This document shows positions 34,450-43,302 of a DNA stretch of 64,000 nucleotides, in pieces (position 1 is the stretch's first letter; each line of letters starts with the position of its first letter). The notes under the pieces were generated by a model. The model did not search any database and was not told the origin of the DNA. It worked only from the letters and a program-made list of their open reading frames with translations. The position numbers and the translations under genes are program-made. Source of the stretch: JABFXX01 sp036489755 (GTDB taxonomy: Bacteria > Myxococcota_A > Polyangia > Haliangiales > Haliangiaceae); assembly GCA_036489755.1 (NCBI GenBank), contig DASXFD010000003.1:62001-126000 (forward strand), read 5' to 3'.

Positions 34450-36471
34450 ATGAAGAGGGTCGTCATCTGTTCGCTCGTGCTGTGCGCGTGCTCGTCACCC
34501 GCGATGCCGCCGCCCGCCGCGCCGGTCGCGCCGCCGGCCGCTGCACCCACTCCGTCGCCGGCGACGAGCTCGCACGCGCAAACGCTCGCCGCCGATACGC
34601 CCGAGACGACCGCGTTCGGCAACACGTTCGTCGCACCCGCCGGCTGGTTGTTCGAGCGGCACGGCGACGCGGCGATCATTCGCGCACCCGAGGGCTCGTC
34701 GACGATCGCGCTCGTCGACGTGCATGCCGACACGGCGGCCGATGCGGTCGCCGCCGCGTGGCTCGCGTATCAAAACGCGCCGCCGAAATGGAAGCTGCTC
34801 GATCACGCCGGCGCCGCCGACCGCGACGGGTGGACGAAGCGCGAAGGCTTCGAGTACGACGTGCCGCCGAACGAGAAGCGCGTGGTCAGCGCGAGCGCGA
34901 TGTTCGCGAACGGCACGTGGATGGTCGTGCTCGCCGATCTCGAGATCGCCGTCGCCGAGAAACGCGCCGGCCAGCTCGCCGTGATCGGCAGCAAGCTGTT
35001 GCCGCACGGCAAGACGCGCGAGTCGTTCGCCGGCAAGCAGGCGCACGACCTCGACGCCGAGCGCCTCGCCTCGATCGCGACGTTCATCACGAACGCCGAA
35101 GCGGAGATGCGCGTGCCCGGCGTCGGCTACGGCATCGTGCAGCACGGCAAGGTCGTGTTCGCCGGCGGCATCGGCCTGCGCGACTTCGCGAAGCCGAAGC
35201 TGAAGGTCGACGCCGACACCGAGTTCATGATCGCGTCGAACACGAAGCAGCTGACGACGCTGATGCTCGCGAAGCTCGTCGATGCCGGCAAGCTCCGCTG
35301 GGACACGCTCGTGACGAGCGTGTTGCCTACGTTCCGGCTCGGCACCGACGACGTCACGAAGCAAGTCGAGGTCAAGCACCTGGTCTGCGCGTGCACCGGC
35401 CTGCCGCGCCAGGACCTCGAGATGATCCTGAACTTCAAGGGCCTCACGCCGGAGAAGGCGATGGGCGTGCTCGCGACGATGCAACCGACGTCGAAGTTCG
35501 GCGAGATGTTCCAGTACTCGAACCTGCTCGCGGCGGCGGGCGGGTTCGTCGGCGGCCACGTCGCGTATCCGAAGCTCGAGCTCGGCGCCGCCTACGACAA
35601 GGCGATGCAGACGCTCGTGTTCGATCCACTCGCAATGAAGGAGACGACGTTCGATTACGCGCGCGCGCTGCACGGCGATCACGCCGAGCCGCACGGCCTC
35701 GACATCGACGGCAACATCGCGCACGCGCCGATGGCGATGAACTACGCGGTCGCGCCGGTGCGGCCCGCGGGCGCCGCGTGGAGCACCGTCCACGACATGC
35801 TCGAGTACGTCCAGATGGAGCTCGCGCAGGGCAAGCTGCCCGACGGAAAAACGTACATCGGTGTGCCGCCGCTGCGCGCACGCGAGGCACCGCAGGTCGC
35901 GATCGGCGAGAACGAGACGTACGGCATGGGTCTGATGGTCGACAAGACGTACGGCGTGACCGTCGTCCATCACGGCGGCGACGTGTTCGGCTTTCACAGC
36001 GACGTGATCTGGCTTCCGGACTACGACGTCGGCGCCGTGATCCTCACCAACGGCGACGGCGGGACCTCGATCCGCGATCGCTTCCAGCGCAAGCTGCTCG
36101 AGGTCCTGTTCGACGGCAACCCCGAAGCCGACGCCGCGATCGCCTCCGACGGCAAGGGGCTCATCGACGGGTTCGCGATCGCGCGCAAGCTGCTCACGAT
36201 CCCCGCCGACCCCGCGGCATCGGCCAAGCTCGCCGCGAAGTACTCGAACGCGGCGCTCGGCACGATCGCGGTCTCGCACAAAGCCGGCAAGACGTTCTTC
36301 GACTTCGGTTCGCTGCAGAGCGAGATGGCGACCCGCACCGCCGAGGACGGCACCGTGTCGTTCCTCTCGCTCGCGCCCGGATTCCTCGGTCAGCTCGAGC
36401 TCGTCGTCAGCGGCAACAACCTCGTCATGCGCGACGCCCAGCACGAGTACGTGTACACGCCGGTGAAGTAA
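34450..36471 (+). CDS. Lipoprotein serine hydrolase (beta-lactamase class C / esterase family)
   Basis: A 673-residue protein with lipobox VLCACS and a Pro/Ala linker. An N-terminal domain of about 150 residues has no clear match. A beta-lactamase-like domain begins near residue 200: VPGVGYGIVQHGKVVFAGGI, the nucleophile motif SNTK in IASNTKQLTTLML, the Tyr-x-Asn-like FQYSNLLAAAGG, and VVHHGGDVFGFHSD as the HxG element. A beta-rich C-terminal part follows, as in esterases of this family. It is probably an outer-membrane-anchored peptidase or esterase rather than an antibiotic-resistance enzyme. Its distinctive feature is the long unknown N-terminal domain. Confidence 0.85.
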   Translation: MKRVVICSLVLCACSSPAMPPPAAPVAPPAAAPTPSPATSSHAQTLAADTPETTAFGNTFVAPAGWLFERHGDAAIIRAPEGSSTIALVDVHADTAADAVAAAWLAYQNAPPKWKLLDHAGAADRDGWTKREGFEYDVPPNEKRVVSASAMFANGTWMVVLADLEIAVAEKRAGQLAVIGSKLLPHGKTRESFAGKQAHDLDAERLASIATFITNAEAEMRVPGVGYGIVQHGKVVFAGGIGLRDFAKPKLKVDADTEFMIASNTKQLTTLMLAKLVDAGKLRWDTLVTSVLPTFRLGTDDVTKQVEVKHLVCACTGLPRQDLEMILNFKGLTPEKAMGVLATMQPTSKFGEMFQYSNLLAAAGGFVGGHVAYPKLELGAAYDKAMQTLVFDPLAMKETTFDYARALHGDHAEPHGLDIDGNIAHAPMAMNYAVAPVRPAGAAWSTVHDMLEYVQMELAQGKLPDGKTYIGVPPLRAREAPQVAIGENETYGMGLMVDKTYGVTVVHHGGDVFGFHSDVIWLPDYDVGAVILTNGDGGTSIRDRFQRKLLEVLFDGNPEADAAIASDGKGLIDGFAIARKLLTIPADPAASAKLAAKYSNAALGTIAVSHKAGKTFFDFGSLQSEMATRTAEDGTVSFLSLAPGFLGQLELVVSGNNLVMRDAQHEYVYTPVK

Positions 36472-36532
36472 TCGTCGCCGGCTACCCCACCGGATCCTGG
36501 ACGAGCTGTACGACCGACGGTTACAGAGGAGC

Positions 36533-36934
36533 GTGCGAACGCTCTGGCTTGCTCCATTCGTGTTGTTCGGTTGTGTCACCCCCGACCTGAACACCATCTG
36601 TCCTCACAAACCGATCACGCAGGGCGCGTTCGGCGAGATCGTCGATGGGACCGACACGCTCGAGCAAGGCGTCGAGGTCGACGTCTACACGATCATGAAC
36701 GGCATGCAGGACATGATGATCGGCAGCGCCGAGACCTCGCGCGGCGGCTACCAGTTCAACCTGGACCCCTCGATGTACATGCTGTGCGCGAAGACCGTGT
36801 GCGCGACGATCACCGTCCCGACCGGGCTCGTCGAGTATTCGGCCACCGATGCCGCCGCCGGCCTGACGTGGGATGCGGCCGTCGCCGTGCCGCCCGAGCA
36901 GACGATCGGCCCGTGCATGTTCGGCAGCGACTAG
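36533..36934 (+). CDS. Small lipoprotein, carboxypeptidase-regulatory-like
   Basis: A 133-residue lipoprotein (GTG start, signal LWLAPFVLFGC). The body is beta-rich with cysteines at TICPHKP, MLCAKTVCATITV and IGPCMFG, and the segment RGGYQFNLDPSMYMLCAK resembles a carboxypeptidase regulatory-like or CARDB-type sandwich. No family is certain. The stop overlaps the end of the convergent GMC oxidoreductase gene by four bases. Confidence 0.65.
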   Translation: MRTLWLAPFVLFGCVTPDLNTICPHKPITQGAFGEIVDGTDTLEQGVEVDVYTIMNGMQDMMIGSAETSRGGYQFNLDPSMYMLCAKTVCATITVPTGLVEYSATDAAAGLTWDAAVAVPPEQTIGPCMFGSD

Positions 36935-38499
36935 GGTTTCGGCGGCACGAACGACATCGCGCGCTCCGCGAGCGCCGTGATCGTCAGGCTCGGATTCACG
37001 CCGAGGTTCGCGCCGACCGCAGCGCCGTCGACGACGTACAGGTTCGGATAGCCGAACACGCGATGTTGCGCGTCGATCACGCCGTGCTCGGCGTCGGCGC
37101 CCATCACGCAGCCGCCGATGCAGTGCGCGGTCATCGGCAGATCGAACAGGATCTCGACGTTCGACGTGATCGGAATTCCGCCGAGCGCGTCGGCCGCTTT
37201 CTTCGCGAACTCGTTCGCCTTCGGGATGTTCGTCGGAATGCGCGTGCCTTCGCTCGCGAGGAACGTGCCGAACGGCCACCACCAGCGCCGGCGCAGCGCG
37301 AACTTCAGCGTCGAGTCGATCGTCTGCATCACGAGCAGGATCAGCGTCTGGCGCGCGAAGCCGAACGGCCATGCCGCGCGCGCGAATCGGATCGGATGGC
37401 GAAACATCGAGCCGAGCCACTTGAAGATGCGCGCGGCGCCGCGGCCGTCCACGAGCAACGTCGCCATGAAGCCGAGCACGTCGCTGCCTTCCGAGTAGCG
37501 CGTCGCCTCGATGTGCGTGAAGCGATCGAGGTAGATCCCCGAGCCGATCGCGATGCCCTTCGACATGTCGTAGCGCTTGCCCGGGAACCGCACGCCGATC
37601 AGCGACTCGGCGTTGGTGCGGACATCCGCGCCGAGCTTGGGCGACAAGTTCGGCAGGTTGTGCCGGTTGCGCATGAGCAAGTCCATCGAGCCGAGCGCCG
37701 AGGCCGCGAGCACGACCTGCTTCGCGCGCAGCGTGCGGCGCTGCTTGCGGAAGCGAGCCGTCGAGCTCTCGACGCGAACGTCGAAGCCATCCGCGGTCGG
37801 GATCAATTCGGTCGCGCGCGTCTCCGCGAGGATCTGCGCGCCGCGCTTCTCGGCGAGATAGAGATAGTTGAGGTCGAGCGTGTTCTTCGCGAGATAACGG
37901 CAGCCGACCATGCAGCCGCCGCAGCCGATGCAGCCGGCGCGCTCCGGGCCTTCGCCGCCAAAGAACGGATCGGGATGGCGCTTGCCCGGGCCATCGCCGA
38001 AGTACACACCGACGTCGGTCTTGTAGAACGTGTCGCCGATGCCCTGCGCGTCGGCCGCTTGCTTGAGGACGCGATCGGCATCGCCGAGGATCTGATTTTG
38101 CGTGACGCCGAGCATCTTGCGCGCGGTCGCGTAGTGCGCCGGCATCTCGCGCTGCCAGTCGGCGAGGCCTTGCCACGAGCCTTCGTTCCACACCGACTCG
38201 GGCGGCGAGAGCAACGTGTTCGCGTACGTGATCGAGCCGCCGCCGACGGCGTTGCCGCACAGGATCATCACGTGACGGAACGGCCGCATGTTGTAGAAGC
38301 CGTAGAGGCCGAGGCGAGGCCGCCACAACCAGCGGCGCAGATTCCACGTCGTCGTGGGGAAGTCTTCCGCACGCCAGCGCTTGCCCATCTCGATCACCGC
38401 GACCGAGTAGCCTTTTTCGACGAGCCTGCACGCGGCGACGCTGCCGCCGAAACCACTGCCGATCACGATGTAGTCGTAGTCGTTGGCGGTTTCGGTCAC
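36931..38499 (-). CDS. GMC-family FAD oxidoreductase with ferredoxin-like Cys motif (cholesterol-oxidase-like)
   Basis: A 522-residue flavoprotein. FAD binding is shown by DYIVIGSGFGGSVAA (residues 9-23) and the GMC block GNAVGGGSITYAN (about 82-94); the C-terminal GAAVGANLGVNPSLTITALA is also typical. Unusually, residues 190-200 contain GCIGCGGCMVGC, a CxxCxxCxxxC spacing like a [4Fe-4S] ferredoxin, directly before RYLAKNTLDLNYLYL. The same insert occurs in ChoD-like cholesterol oxidases. A steroid or long-chain alcohol substrate is possible. The ORF is open further upstream, but the GTG at 38499 gives the FAD motif its usual position. Confidence 0.88.
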   Translation of the reverse strand: MTETANDYDYIVIGSGFGGSVAACRLVEKGYSVAVIEMGKRWRAEDFPTTTWNLRRWLWRPRLGLYGFYNMRPFRHVMILCGNAVGGGSITYANTLLSPPESVWNEGSWQGLADWQREMPAHYATARKMLGVTQNQILGDADRVLKQAADAQGIGDTFYKTDVGVYFGDGPGKRHPDPFFGGEGPERAGCIGCGGCMVGCRYLAKNTLDLNYLYLAEKRGAQILAETRATELIPTADGFDVRVESSTARFRKQRRTLRAKQVVLAASALGSMDLLMRNRHNLPNLSPKLGADVRTNAESLIGVRFPGKRYDMSKGIAIGSGIYLDRFTHIEATRYSEGSDVLGFMATLLVDGRGAARIFKWLGSMFRHPIRFARAAWPFGFARQTLILLVMQTIDSTLKFALRRRWWWPFGTFLASEGTRIPTNIPKANEFAKKAADALGGIPITSNVEILFDLPMTAHCIGGCVMGADAEHGVIDAQHRVFGYPNLYVVDGAAVGANLGVNPSLTITALAERAMSFVPPKP

Positions 38500-38546
38500 G
38501 TACGCACTATACGATCCGGTTCGACGCGCCGCTCGTAGATGTCGGC

Positions 38547-39749
38547 GTGAGGGATACCGGTCGCCGGAAGGCGTACGTGCTCGCGCTGGGTGCAGTCGGG
38601 CTCGCCGGCGCGCTAACGACCGCCGCATTCGTCGCGCCGAACAAGGCCGCCGCGGCGGTTCGTCCGTACACTCCAGCGAGCGCGAGCGACGTGGTCGCGA
38701 CGGTGCCGCGCCGCGATCCGCAGGAAGTGGCCGCGCGCCAGCTGCTCGCGAAGTCGCCCGATCGCGTCGAGCTGGCGGTCGCGCTCGCACGCGCCGACAT
38801 CGGTCGCGCCCGCTCGCTGTCGGATCCGCGCTACCTCGGCCGCGCGCAGGCGACGCTCGGTCGCTGGTGGGCGATGGCCGAGCCGCCGCCCGACGTGCTG
38901 CTCCTGCGCGCGACGATCGAGCAATCGCTGCACGATTTTCACGCGGCGCGCATCGACCTCGATCACCTGATCTCGATCCGGCCCGGCGATGCGCAGGCGC
39001 AGCTGACCCGCGCCGTTGTCGCGACGGTGACCGCTGATTATCCGGCCGCGCGTGCCAGCTGCGACGCGGTCGCGTCGCTGGCGCCGGCGCTCGTCGCGGA
39101 AGCCTGTAAAGCTCCGCTCGATGCGCTCGGCGGCCGCGCGGCCGATGCGTTCAATGACCTCTCCCGCGCGATCGATTCCTGGCGCGGCGATCCGAGCCTG
39201 GCGCTGTGGGCGACGACGACGCTCGCCGAGATCGCGATCCAGCGCGGCGACGAGCCGCGTGCGCGGATGCTGCTCGAGCGCGTGCTCGCCGCCGATCCGA
39301 ACGACGCGTACACGCGCGCCGCGCTCGCCGACGTGCTGATGCAGCTCCACGATCCCGCGGCGTCGGCGACGCTGTGCGCGGGCTACGAGCAGATCGATAA
39401 TCTGCTGGTGCGGCGCGCGATCGCCGAGCACGCCGCGCGCGGCCCGGAGGCCGACAAGCTCGCGCAGATGATGCACGATCGCATCGCCGCCGCCGCCGAG
39501 CGTGGCGACCGCGTACACATGCGCGAGGAGGCGATGTTCGTGCTCGCCGTCGACGGCGATGCGCAACGCGCGCTCGACCTCGCGAAGGCGAACTGGGACG
39601 TTCAAAAGGAGCTGGCGGACGCGCGGCTGCTCGCGGAGGCGGCAACCGCTGCAGGCGATCGCGCGGCCGCCGCTCCGGTCGTCGAGTGGGCCGCGACCAA
39701 CGGCGTGATCGACGCGCGGCTCGAACGCTTTCTCGGAGGCTTGCGATGA
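38547..39749 (+). CDS. Membrane-anchored TPR-like protein, first gene of DUF4331/HupE operon
   Basis: A 400-residue protein (GTG start) with an N-terminal membrane helix (LALGAVGLAGALTTAAFVA) followed by helical repeats. ARIDLDHLISIRPGDAQAQL and RMLLERVLAADPNDAYTRAA are TPR-like units, although degenerate. It should face the periplasm. The ATG of the next gene (HupE/UreJ-like) overlaps its stop (ATGA), so the two are translated together. No catalytic residues; probably a scaffold for the operon's other envelope proteins. The divergent GMC gene starts 47 bases away. Confidence 0.8.
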   Translation: MRDTGRRKAYVLALGAVGLAGALTTAAFVAPNKAAAAVRPYTPASASDVVATVPRRDPQEVAARQLLAKSPDRVELAVALARADIGRARSLSDPRYLGRAQATLGRWWAMAEPPPDVLLLRATIEQSLHDFHAARIDLDHLISIRPGDAQAQLTRAVVATVTADYPAARASCDAVASLAPALVAEACKAPLDALGGRAADAFNDLSRAIDSWRGDPSLALWATTTLAEIAIQRGDEPRARMLLERVLAADPNDAYTRAALADVLMQLHDPAASATLCAGYEQIDNLLVRRAIAEHAARGPEADKLAQMMHDRIAAAAERGDRVHMREEAMFVLAVDGDAQRALDLAKANWDVQKELADARLLAEAATAAGDRAAAAPVVEWAATNGVIDARLERFLGGLR

Positions 39750-40807
39750 AGTCGCTGCTCGTACTGATCGCGATGATGGGTATGACCGCGACCGCGTGGG
39801 CGCACAAACCGAGCGACGCGCACGTCGCGCTGTCCGCCGACGGTGCGCACGTGACCGGCCGCCTCGACGTCGCCGTGCGCGACCTCAACGGCGCGCTCCA
39901 GATCGACGACGGCGACGGCCGCATCACGTGGGGCGAGCTGCAGGCCGCGTCGCCGCGGATCGCCGACTACGTGCACTCGCGGCTCTCGATCGAAGGCTGC
40001 CCGATGGCGTTCGGCACCGCGCAGCTCGTGACGCTGTCCGACGGCGCGTACTGGTCGCTGCCGATCTCGGCAACGTGCACGCGCGCACCGCACGAGCTGC
40101 TGATCACCTACGCGCTCTTGTTCGATCTCGACGCGCAGCACCGCGGGCTCATCCACGTCGCCGGCCAGACCGTCATCGTCCGCGACGCGAGCCCGGTGCG
40201 CGTCGAGCTGGGTGCGCGCACGAACGTCGCGTCGTTCGTGCGCTTGGGCATCTGGCACATCTTCAGCGGCATCGACCACATCCTGTTCTTGCTCTGCCTC
40301 GTACTGCCGGCGGTGTTTCAGACGAAGCGCGCGAGGTGGCAAGCCGCGACGTCGATGCGCGACGTCGCCGTCGAAGTGCTCGAGACGGTCACCGCGTTCA
40401 CGCTCGCGCACTCGATCACGCTCGTGATCTCCGCGATCGGCCTCATCTCGCTGCCGTCGCGCTTCATCGAGACCGCGATCGCGCTGTCGGTCGTGGCCGC
40501 CGCGCTCAACAATCTGTTCCGTACCGTCGACGCGCGGTGGGCCGTCGCGTTCTCGCTCGGCCTGTTGCACGGCTTCGGCTTCTCGAGCGTGCTGATCGAT
40601 CTCGGCCTGCCGTCGCGCGAGCTGATCGGCGCGCTGCTCGGTTTCAACGTCGGCGTCGAGCTCGGCCAGGCCGCGATCGTCCTCATCGCCATCCCGCTGC
40701 TCTACGCCATCCGTCGCACGTTCGCCTATCAGGCCTTGCTCTGGGGTGGCTCGGGCGTCGTCGCACTCATCGCCGCGATCTGGTCCTACCAGCGCTGCTT
40801 CATCTGA
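39746..40807 (+). CDS. HupE/UreJ-type membrane protein with EF-hand-like N-terminal domain
   Basis: A 353-residue protein. A signal peptide (LLVLIAMMGMTATAWAH) precedes an extracytoplasmic domain of about 150 residues. That domain holds the EF-hand-like IDDGDGRITWGEL: Asp, Asp, Gly, Ile and Glu fall on ligand positions 3, 5, 6, 8 and 12, but position 1 is Ile. Then come about seven membrane helices of the HupE/UreJ_2 family, with the His-rich GIWHIFSGIDHILFLLCLV, ETVTAFTLAHSITLVIS and LLHGFGFSSVL. Such permeases are thought to move Ni or Co. No hydrogenase or urease genes are visible, so the metal role here is doubtful. Confidence 0.88.
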   Translation: MKSLLVLIAMMGMTATAWAHKPSDAHVALSADGAHVTGRLDVAVRDLNGALQIDDGDGRITWGELQAASPRIADYVHSRLSIEGCPMAFGTAQLVTLSDGAYWSLPISATCTRAPHELLITYALLFDLDAQHRGLIHVAGQTVIVRDASPVRVELGARTNVASFVRLGIWHIFSGIDHILFLLCLVLPAVFQTKRARWQAATSMRDVAVEVLETVTAFTLAHSITLVISAIGLISLPSRFIETAIALSVVAAALNNLFRTVDARWAVAFSLGLLHGFGFSSVLIDLGLPSRELIGALLGFNVGVELGQAAIVLIAIPLLYAIRRTFAYQALLWGGSGVVALIAAIWSYQRCFI

Positions 40808-40821
40808 CCAAAAGGAGAGTC

Positions 40822-41349
40822 ATGCGCACGTTTGCTTTGCTATCCGTCTGTCTTCTCGCCGCCTGCAAGCACGACACCGCCGCACCGCCGCCGCCGCCGG
40901 CACCGGTGCCGCAAACCCAGCCCGCATTCGCAGCCGATTCGACCGGCGTGCCGGGCACGAAGGATCTCGCCGGGCTCGGCCAGCTTCCGCCGATGATGAA
41001 CGCCGAGGCGTCGCATCGCGCGCCGGTCGCGGTTCCCGTCGAGAAGCTGTTCGACGCGCTCGCGCAGAAGGGCGTCGCCATCGCGAACAAGCATCAAGTG
41101 CTCGCACGCACAGCCGCTGCGTCGTACTGCATGCTCGGCACCACCGACGGCACGGTCGCGATCGCGGTGTGCGAGTACCCGACGCACGACGCCGCGCTCG
41201 CCGGCGAGAAGCTGCTCGACGGCCGCTACAAGAAGCTCGTCCCCGATGCGGTGCGCGCGATCAACGGCAGCACGCTCGTCACCGTCGCGAACGCGGACCG
41301 CAAGCCCGCCGTGCGCGATCGCGTTCTCGAAACTTTCAAGGCTCTCTGA
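40822..41349 (+). CDS. Small lipoprotein of the DUF4331/HupE operon
   Basis: A 175-residue lipoprotein (lipobox LLAACKHD) with a strong Shine-Dalgarno (AAAGGAGAG) twelve bases after the HupE stop. A Pro-rich linker is followed by an alpha/beta domain with two cysteines (SYCMLGTTDG and IAVCEYPT) and a C-terminal helix. Not recognised. Its constant place between HupE and DUF4331 here suggests a part in the same envelope function. Confidence 0.75.
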   Translation: MRTFALLSVCLLAACKHDTAAPPPPPAPVPQTQPAFAADSTGVPGTKDLAGLGQLPPMMNAEASHRAPVAVPVEKLFDALAQKGVAIANKHQVLARTAAASYCMLGTTDGTVAIAVCEYPTHDAALAGEKLLDGRYKKLVPDAVRAINGSTLVTVANADRKPAVRDRVLETFKAL

Positions 41350-41372
41350 TTCACAACACGAGAAAGGACCGT

Positions 41373-42956
41373 ATGAAGCTACGATATGCATGGATAGGCG
41401 GGACGATGGCTCTCGCCACCGCGCTGACACCGAACATGGTCAGCGCGTCGAGTCACCGCGAGGCTCCGTTCATCACCAAGTATCCGAAGGTCGATGGCAC
41501 GGATTTCTACATGTTCAACAGCTACGAGCCCGGACGGACCGGCTACGTCACGATCCTGGCGAACTACGTGCCGCTGCAGCCGAAGTACGGTGGCCCGAAC
41601 TTCTTCTCGCTCGATCCGGACGCGCTGTACGAGATCCACGTCGACAACACCGGCGACGGCGTCGAAGATCTCACGTTCCAGTTCCAGTTCAGCCAGGTGC
41701 TGGGCAACGGCGGCAGCGGCATCGCGCTGAACGTCGGCGGCACGAACGTCGCGATCCCGCTCGCCACGGCGGGCCCACTCGCGAACATCAACGAGCCGGC
41801 GCAGAACTTCATCGAGACGTACTCGCTCGGCCTCGTGCGCGGCCCGCGCCGCCAGAGCACGCCGACGCTGATCACGAACATGACCGACGGCACGACGACG
41901 TTCCACAAGCCGTTCGACGATGCCGGCCAAAAGACGATCGCCGACTACGGCACGTACTCGAACAAGTTCATCTCGAACTTCGACATCCCCGGCTGCACGC
42001 CGACGGGCGTCGCGGCGGGCACGCACTCGCGCGTGTACGTCGGCCAGCGCGCCGAAGCCTTCGCGGTCAACCTCGGCCAGGTGTTCGACCTCGTCAACCT
42101 GAGCGTGTCCGCGCTCGGCAAGACCGGCGTCGGCTCCGGCGAAGCGGATCTGACCGGTCCGCAGGATCAGGGCAAGAACGTCACCGCCGACCAGAACATC
42201 ACGACGCTCGCGATCGAAGTGCCCGCGTCGTGTCTCACGGCGAGCGCGACCTCGCCGGTGATCTCCGCGTGGACGACGTCGAGCATGCGCCAGGCGCGCG
42301 TGCTCAACCCGAGCGCGACGTTCACCACGCCGTCGCGTGAAGGCGGCGCGTGGGTTCAGGTCTCGCGCGTCGGTATGCCGCTGGTCAACGAGATCGTGAT
42401 CGGCCTGCCCGACAAGGACAAGTTCAACGGCAGCGAGCCGAAGGACGACGCGCAGTTTGCCGCGTACGTCACCAACCCGACGCTGCCCGCGCTCGTCGAG
42501 GCGGTGTACGGCGCGACCGGCATGCTGGCGCCGACCACGTTCCCGCGCGCCGACCTCGTCGCCGCGTTCCTCAACGGCGTACCGAACGTCAACGTGCTGA
42601 GCTCGACGCTCTACGAAGCGGTCCGGCTCAACACGGCGGTGCCGGCCACGCCGCAGGCGACGCAAGCGAACCTCGGTGCGGCGACGTGCTTCGATGCACC
42701 CGTCGACAACGCGCACGGTCCGACACTCGATCTGAGCGCGGCGGGTTGCGATCCCGCCGGCTTCCCGAACGGCCGCCGCCCCGGTGACGACGTCGTCGAC
42801 ATCGAGCTGCGCGTCGCGATGGGCTTCCTGCTCGACCAGGATCACGCGCCGATCCGCGCGGCTCCGCTCGTCGACGGCGCCGAGATCGACGCGACGAAGC
42901 TCCAGAACGTGTTCCCGTACCTCAACAACCCGACGCCGGGAAATGAGGGCACGTGA
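41373..42956 (+). CDS. DUF4331 domain secreted protein
   Basis: A 527-residue exported protein (signal TALTPNMVSA, then SSHREAPFITKYPKVDGTDF). The SHREAP start and FYMFNSYEPGRTGYVTILAN are DUF4331 signatures; FQFQFSQVL and IALNVGGTNVAIPL continue the beta-rich fold. The family lacks an assigned function. A Shine-Dalgarno (GAAAGGA) at 41362-41368 decides the ATG at 41373. The stop overlaps the last lipoprotein's GTG. In this operon it is the major secreted product, so it may be the cargo or ligand that the HupE-like protein and lipoproteins serve. Confidence 0.92.
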   Translation: MKLRYAWIGGTMALATALTPNMVSASSHREAPFITKYPKVDGTDFYMFNSYEPGRTGYVTILANYVPLQPKYGGPNFFSLDPDALYEIHVDNTGDGVEDLTFQFQFSQVLGNGGSGIALNVGGTNVAIPLATAGPLANINEPAQNFIETYSLGLVRGPRRQSTPTLITNMTDGTTTFHKPFDDAGQKTIADYGTYSNKFISNFDIPGCTPTGVAAGTHSRVYVGQRAEAFAVNLGQVFDLVNLSVSALGKTGVGSGEADLTGPQDQGKNVTADQNITTLAIEVPASCLTASATSPVISAWTTSSMRQARVLNPSATFTTPSREGGAWVQVSRVGMPLVNEIVIGLPDKDKFNGSEPKDDAQFAAYVTNPTLPALVEAVYGATGMLAPTTFPRADLVAAFLNGVPNVNVLSSTLYEAVRLNTAVPATPQATQANLGAATCFDAPVDNAHGPTLDLSAAGCDPAGFPNGRRPGDDVVDIELRVAMGFLLDQDHAPIRAAPLVDGAEIDATKLQNVFPYLNNPTPGNEGT

Positions 42957-43240
42957 ACCGGCTGGTCATCTTGCTCGCAGCGGCCGCGCTCGCAGCGTGC
43001 GGGAACAACAACCCGACGCTGAACCAAGATGGTCCCGGTCCGACGGCCGACGCGCCGAATCACGGTAGCGGCGGCTCCGACGGCGGCATGACGCCCGAGA
43101 CGTTGACCGCGTTCGTGATCGATCTGATCACGAACCACACGAGCGCGACCGAGCTGCCGCAGCCGTACTCGGCGTTCTCGTCGCTGCCGGATCCGGACGG
43201 CAGCGCGAACAACCTGGCTGCGTATCAGGCGCTGTTCTGA
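42953..43240 (+). CDS. Very small lipoprotein at the end of the DUF4331 operon
   Basis: A 95-residue lipoprotein (GTG overlapping the DUF4331 stop; lipobox ALAACGNNN). After a Gly/Ser/Asp-rich spacer, the helix TPETLTAFVIDLITNHTSAT and the end YQALF form the only folded part. It is cotranscribed and coupled with DUF4331 and followed by a strong hairpin, so it closes the operon. Function unknown. Confidence 0.75.
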   Translation: MNRLVILLAAAALAACGNNNPTLNQDGPGPTADAPNHGSGGSDGGMTPETLTAFVIDLITNHTSATELPQPYSAFSSLPDPDGSANNLAAYQALF

Positions 43241-43262
43241 ACGCCACCGAAAGCAGTGACTG

Positions 43263-43295
43263 AGCGGCCGTACGAGCGTTGGCTCGGCGGCCGCT
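43263..43295. terminator. Strong hairpin between convergent operons
   Basis: AGCGGCCG (43263-43270) pairs with CGGCCGCT (43288-43295), and inside it CGAGC pairs with GCTCG around a GTTG loop, giving a two-part stem of 13 pairs with a 2-base and a 1-base bulge. It lies in the 62-base space between the 3' ends of the DUF4331 operon and the histidine-kinase operon and probably ends transcription from both sides; no T-run follows. Confidence 0.7.
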
Positions 43296-43302
43296 TGTCG
43301 TC

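Noticed and set aside
34450..36471. Antibiotic-resistance beta-lactamase
   Set aside because: The SxxK/HxG motifs also mark esterases and DD-peptidases, and the lipid anchor plus long extra domains argue against a resistance enzyme.
34495..36597. 700-codon antisense frame opposite the serine hydrolase
   Set aside because: Composition is low-complexity Arg/Val/His with no motif, while the plus strand has SNTK and HHGGD motifs.
39746..40807. Nickel permease for a hydrogenase or urease
   Set aside because: No hydrogenase, urease or nickel chaperone gene is seen in the window and the context is DUF4331 and lipoproteins.
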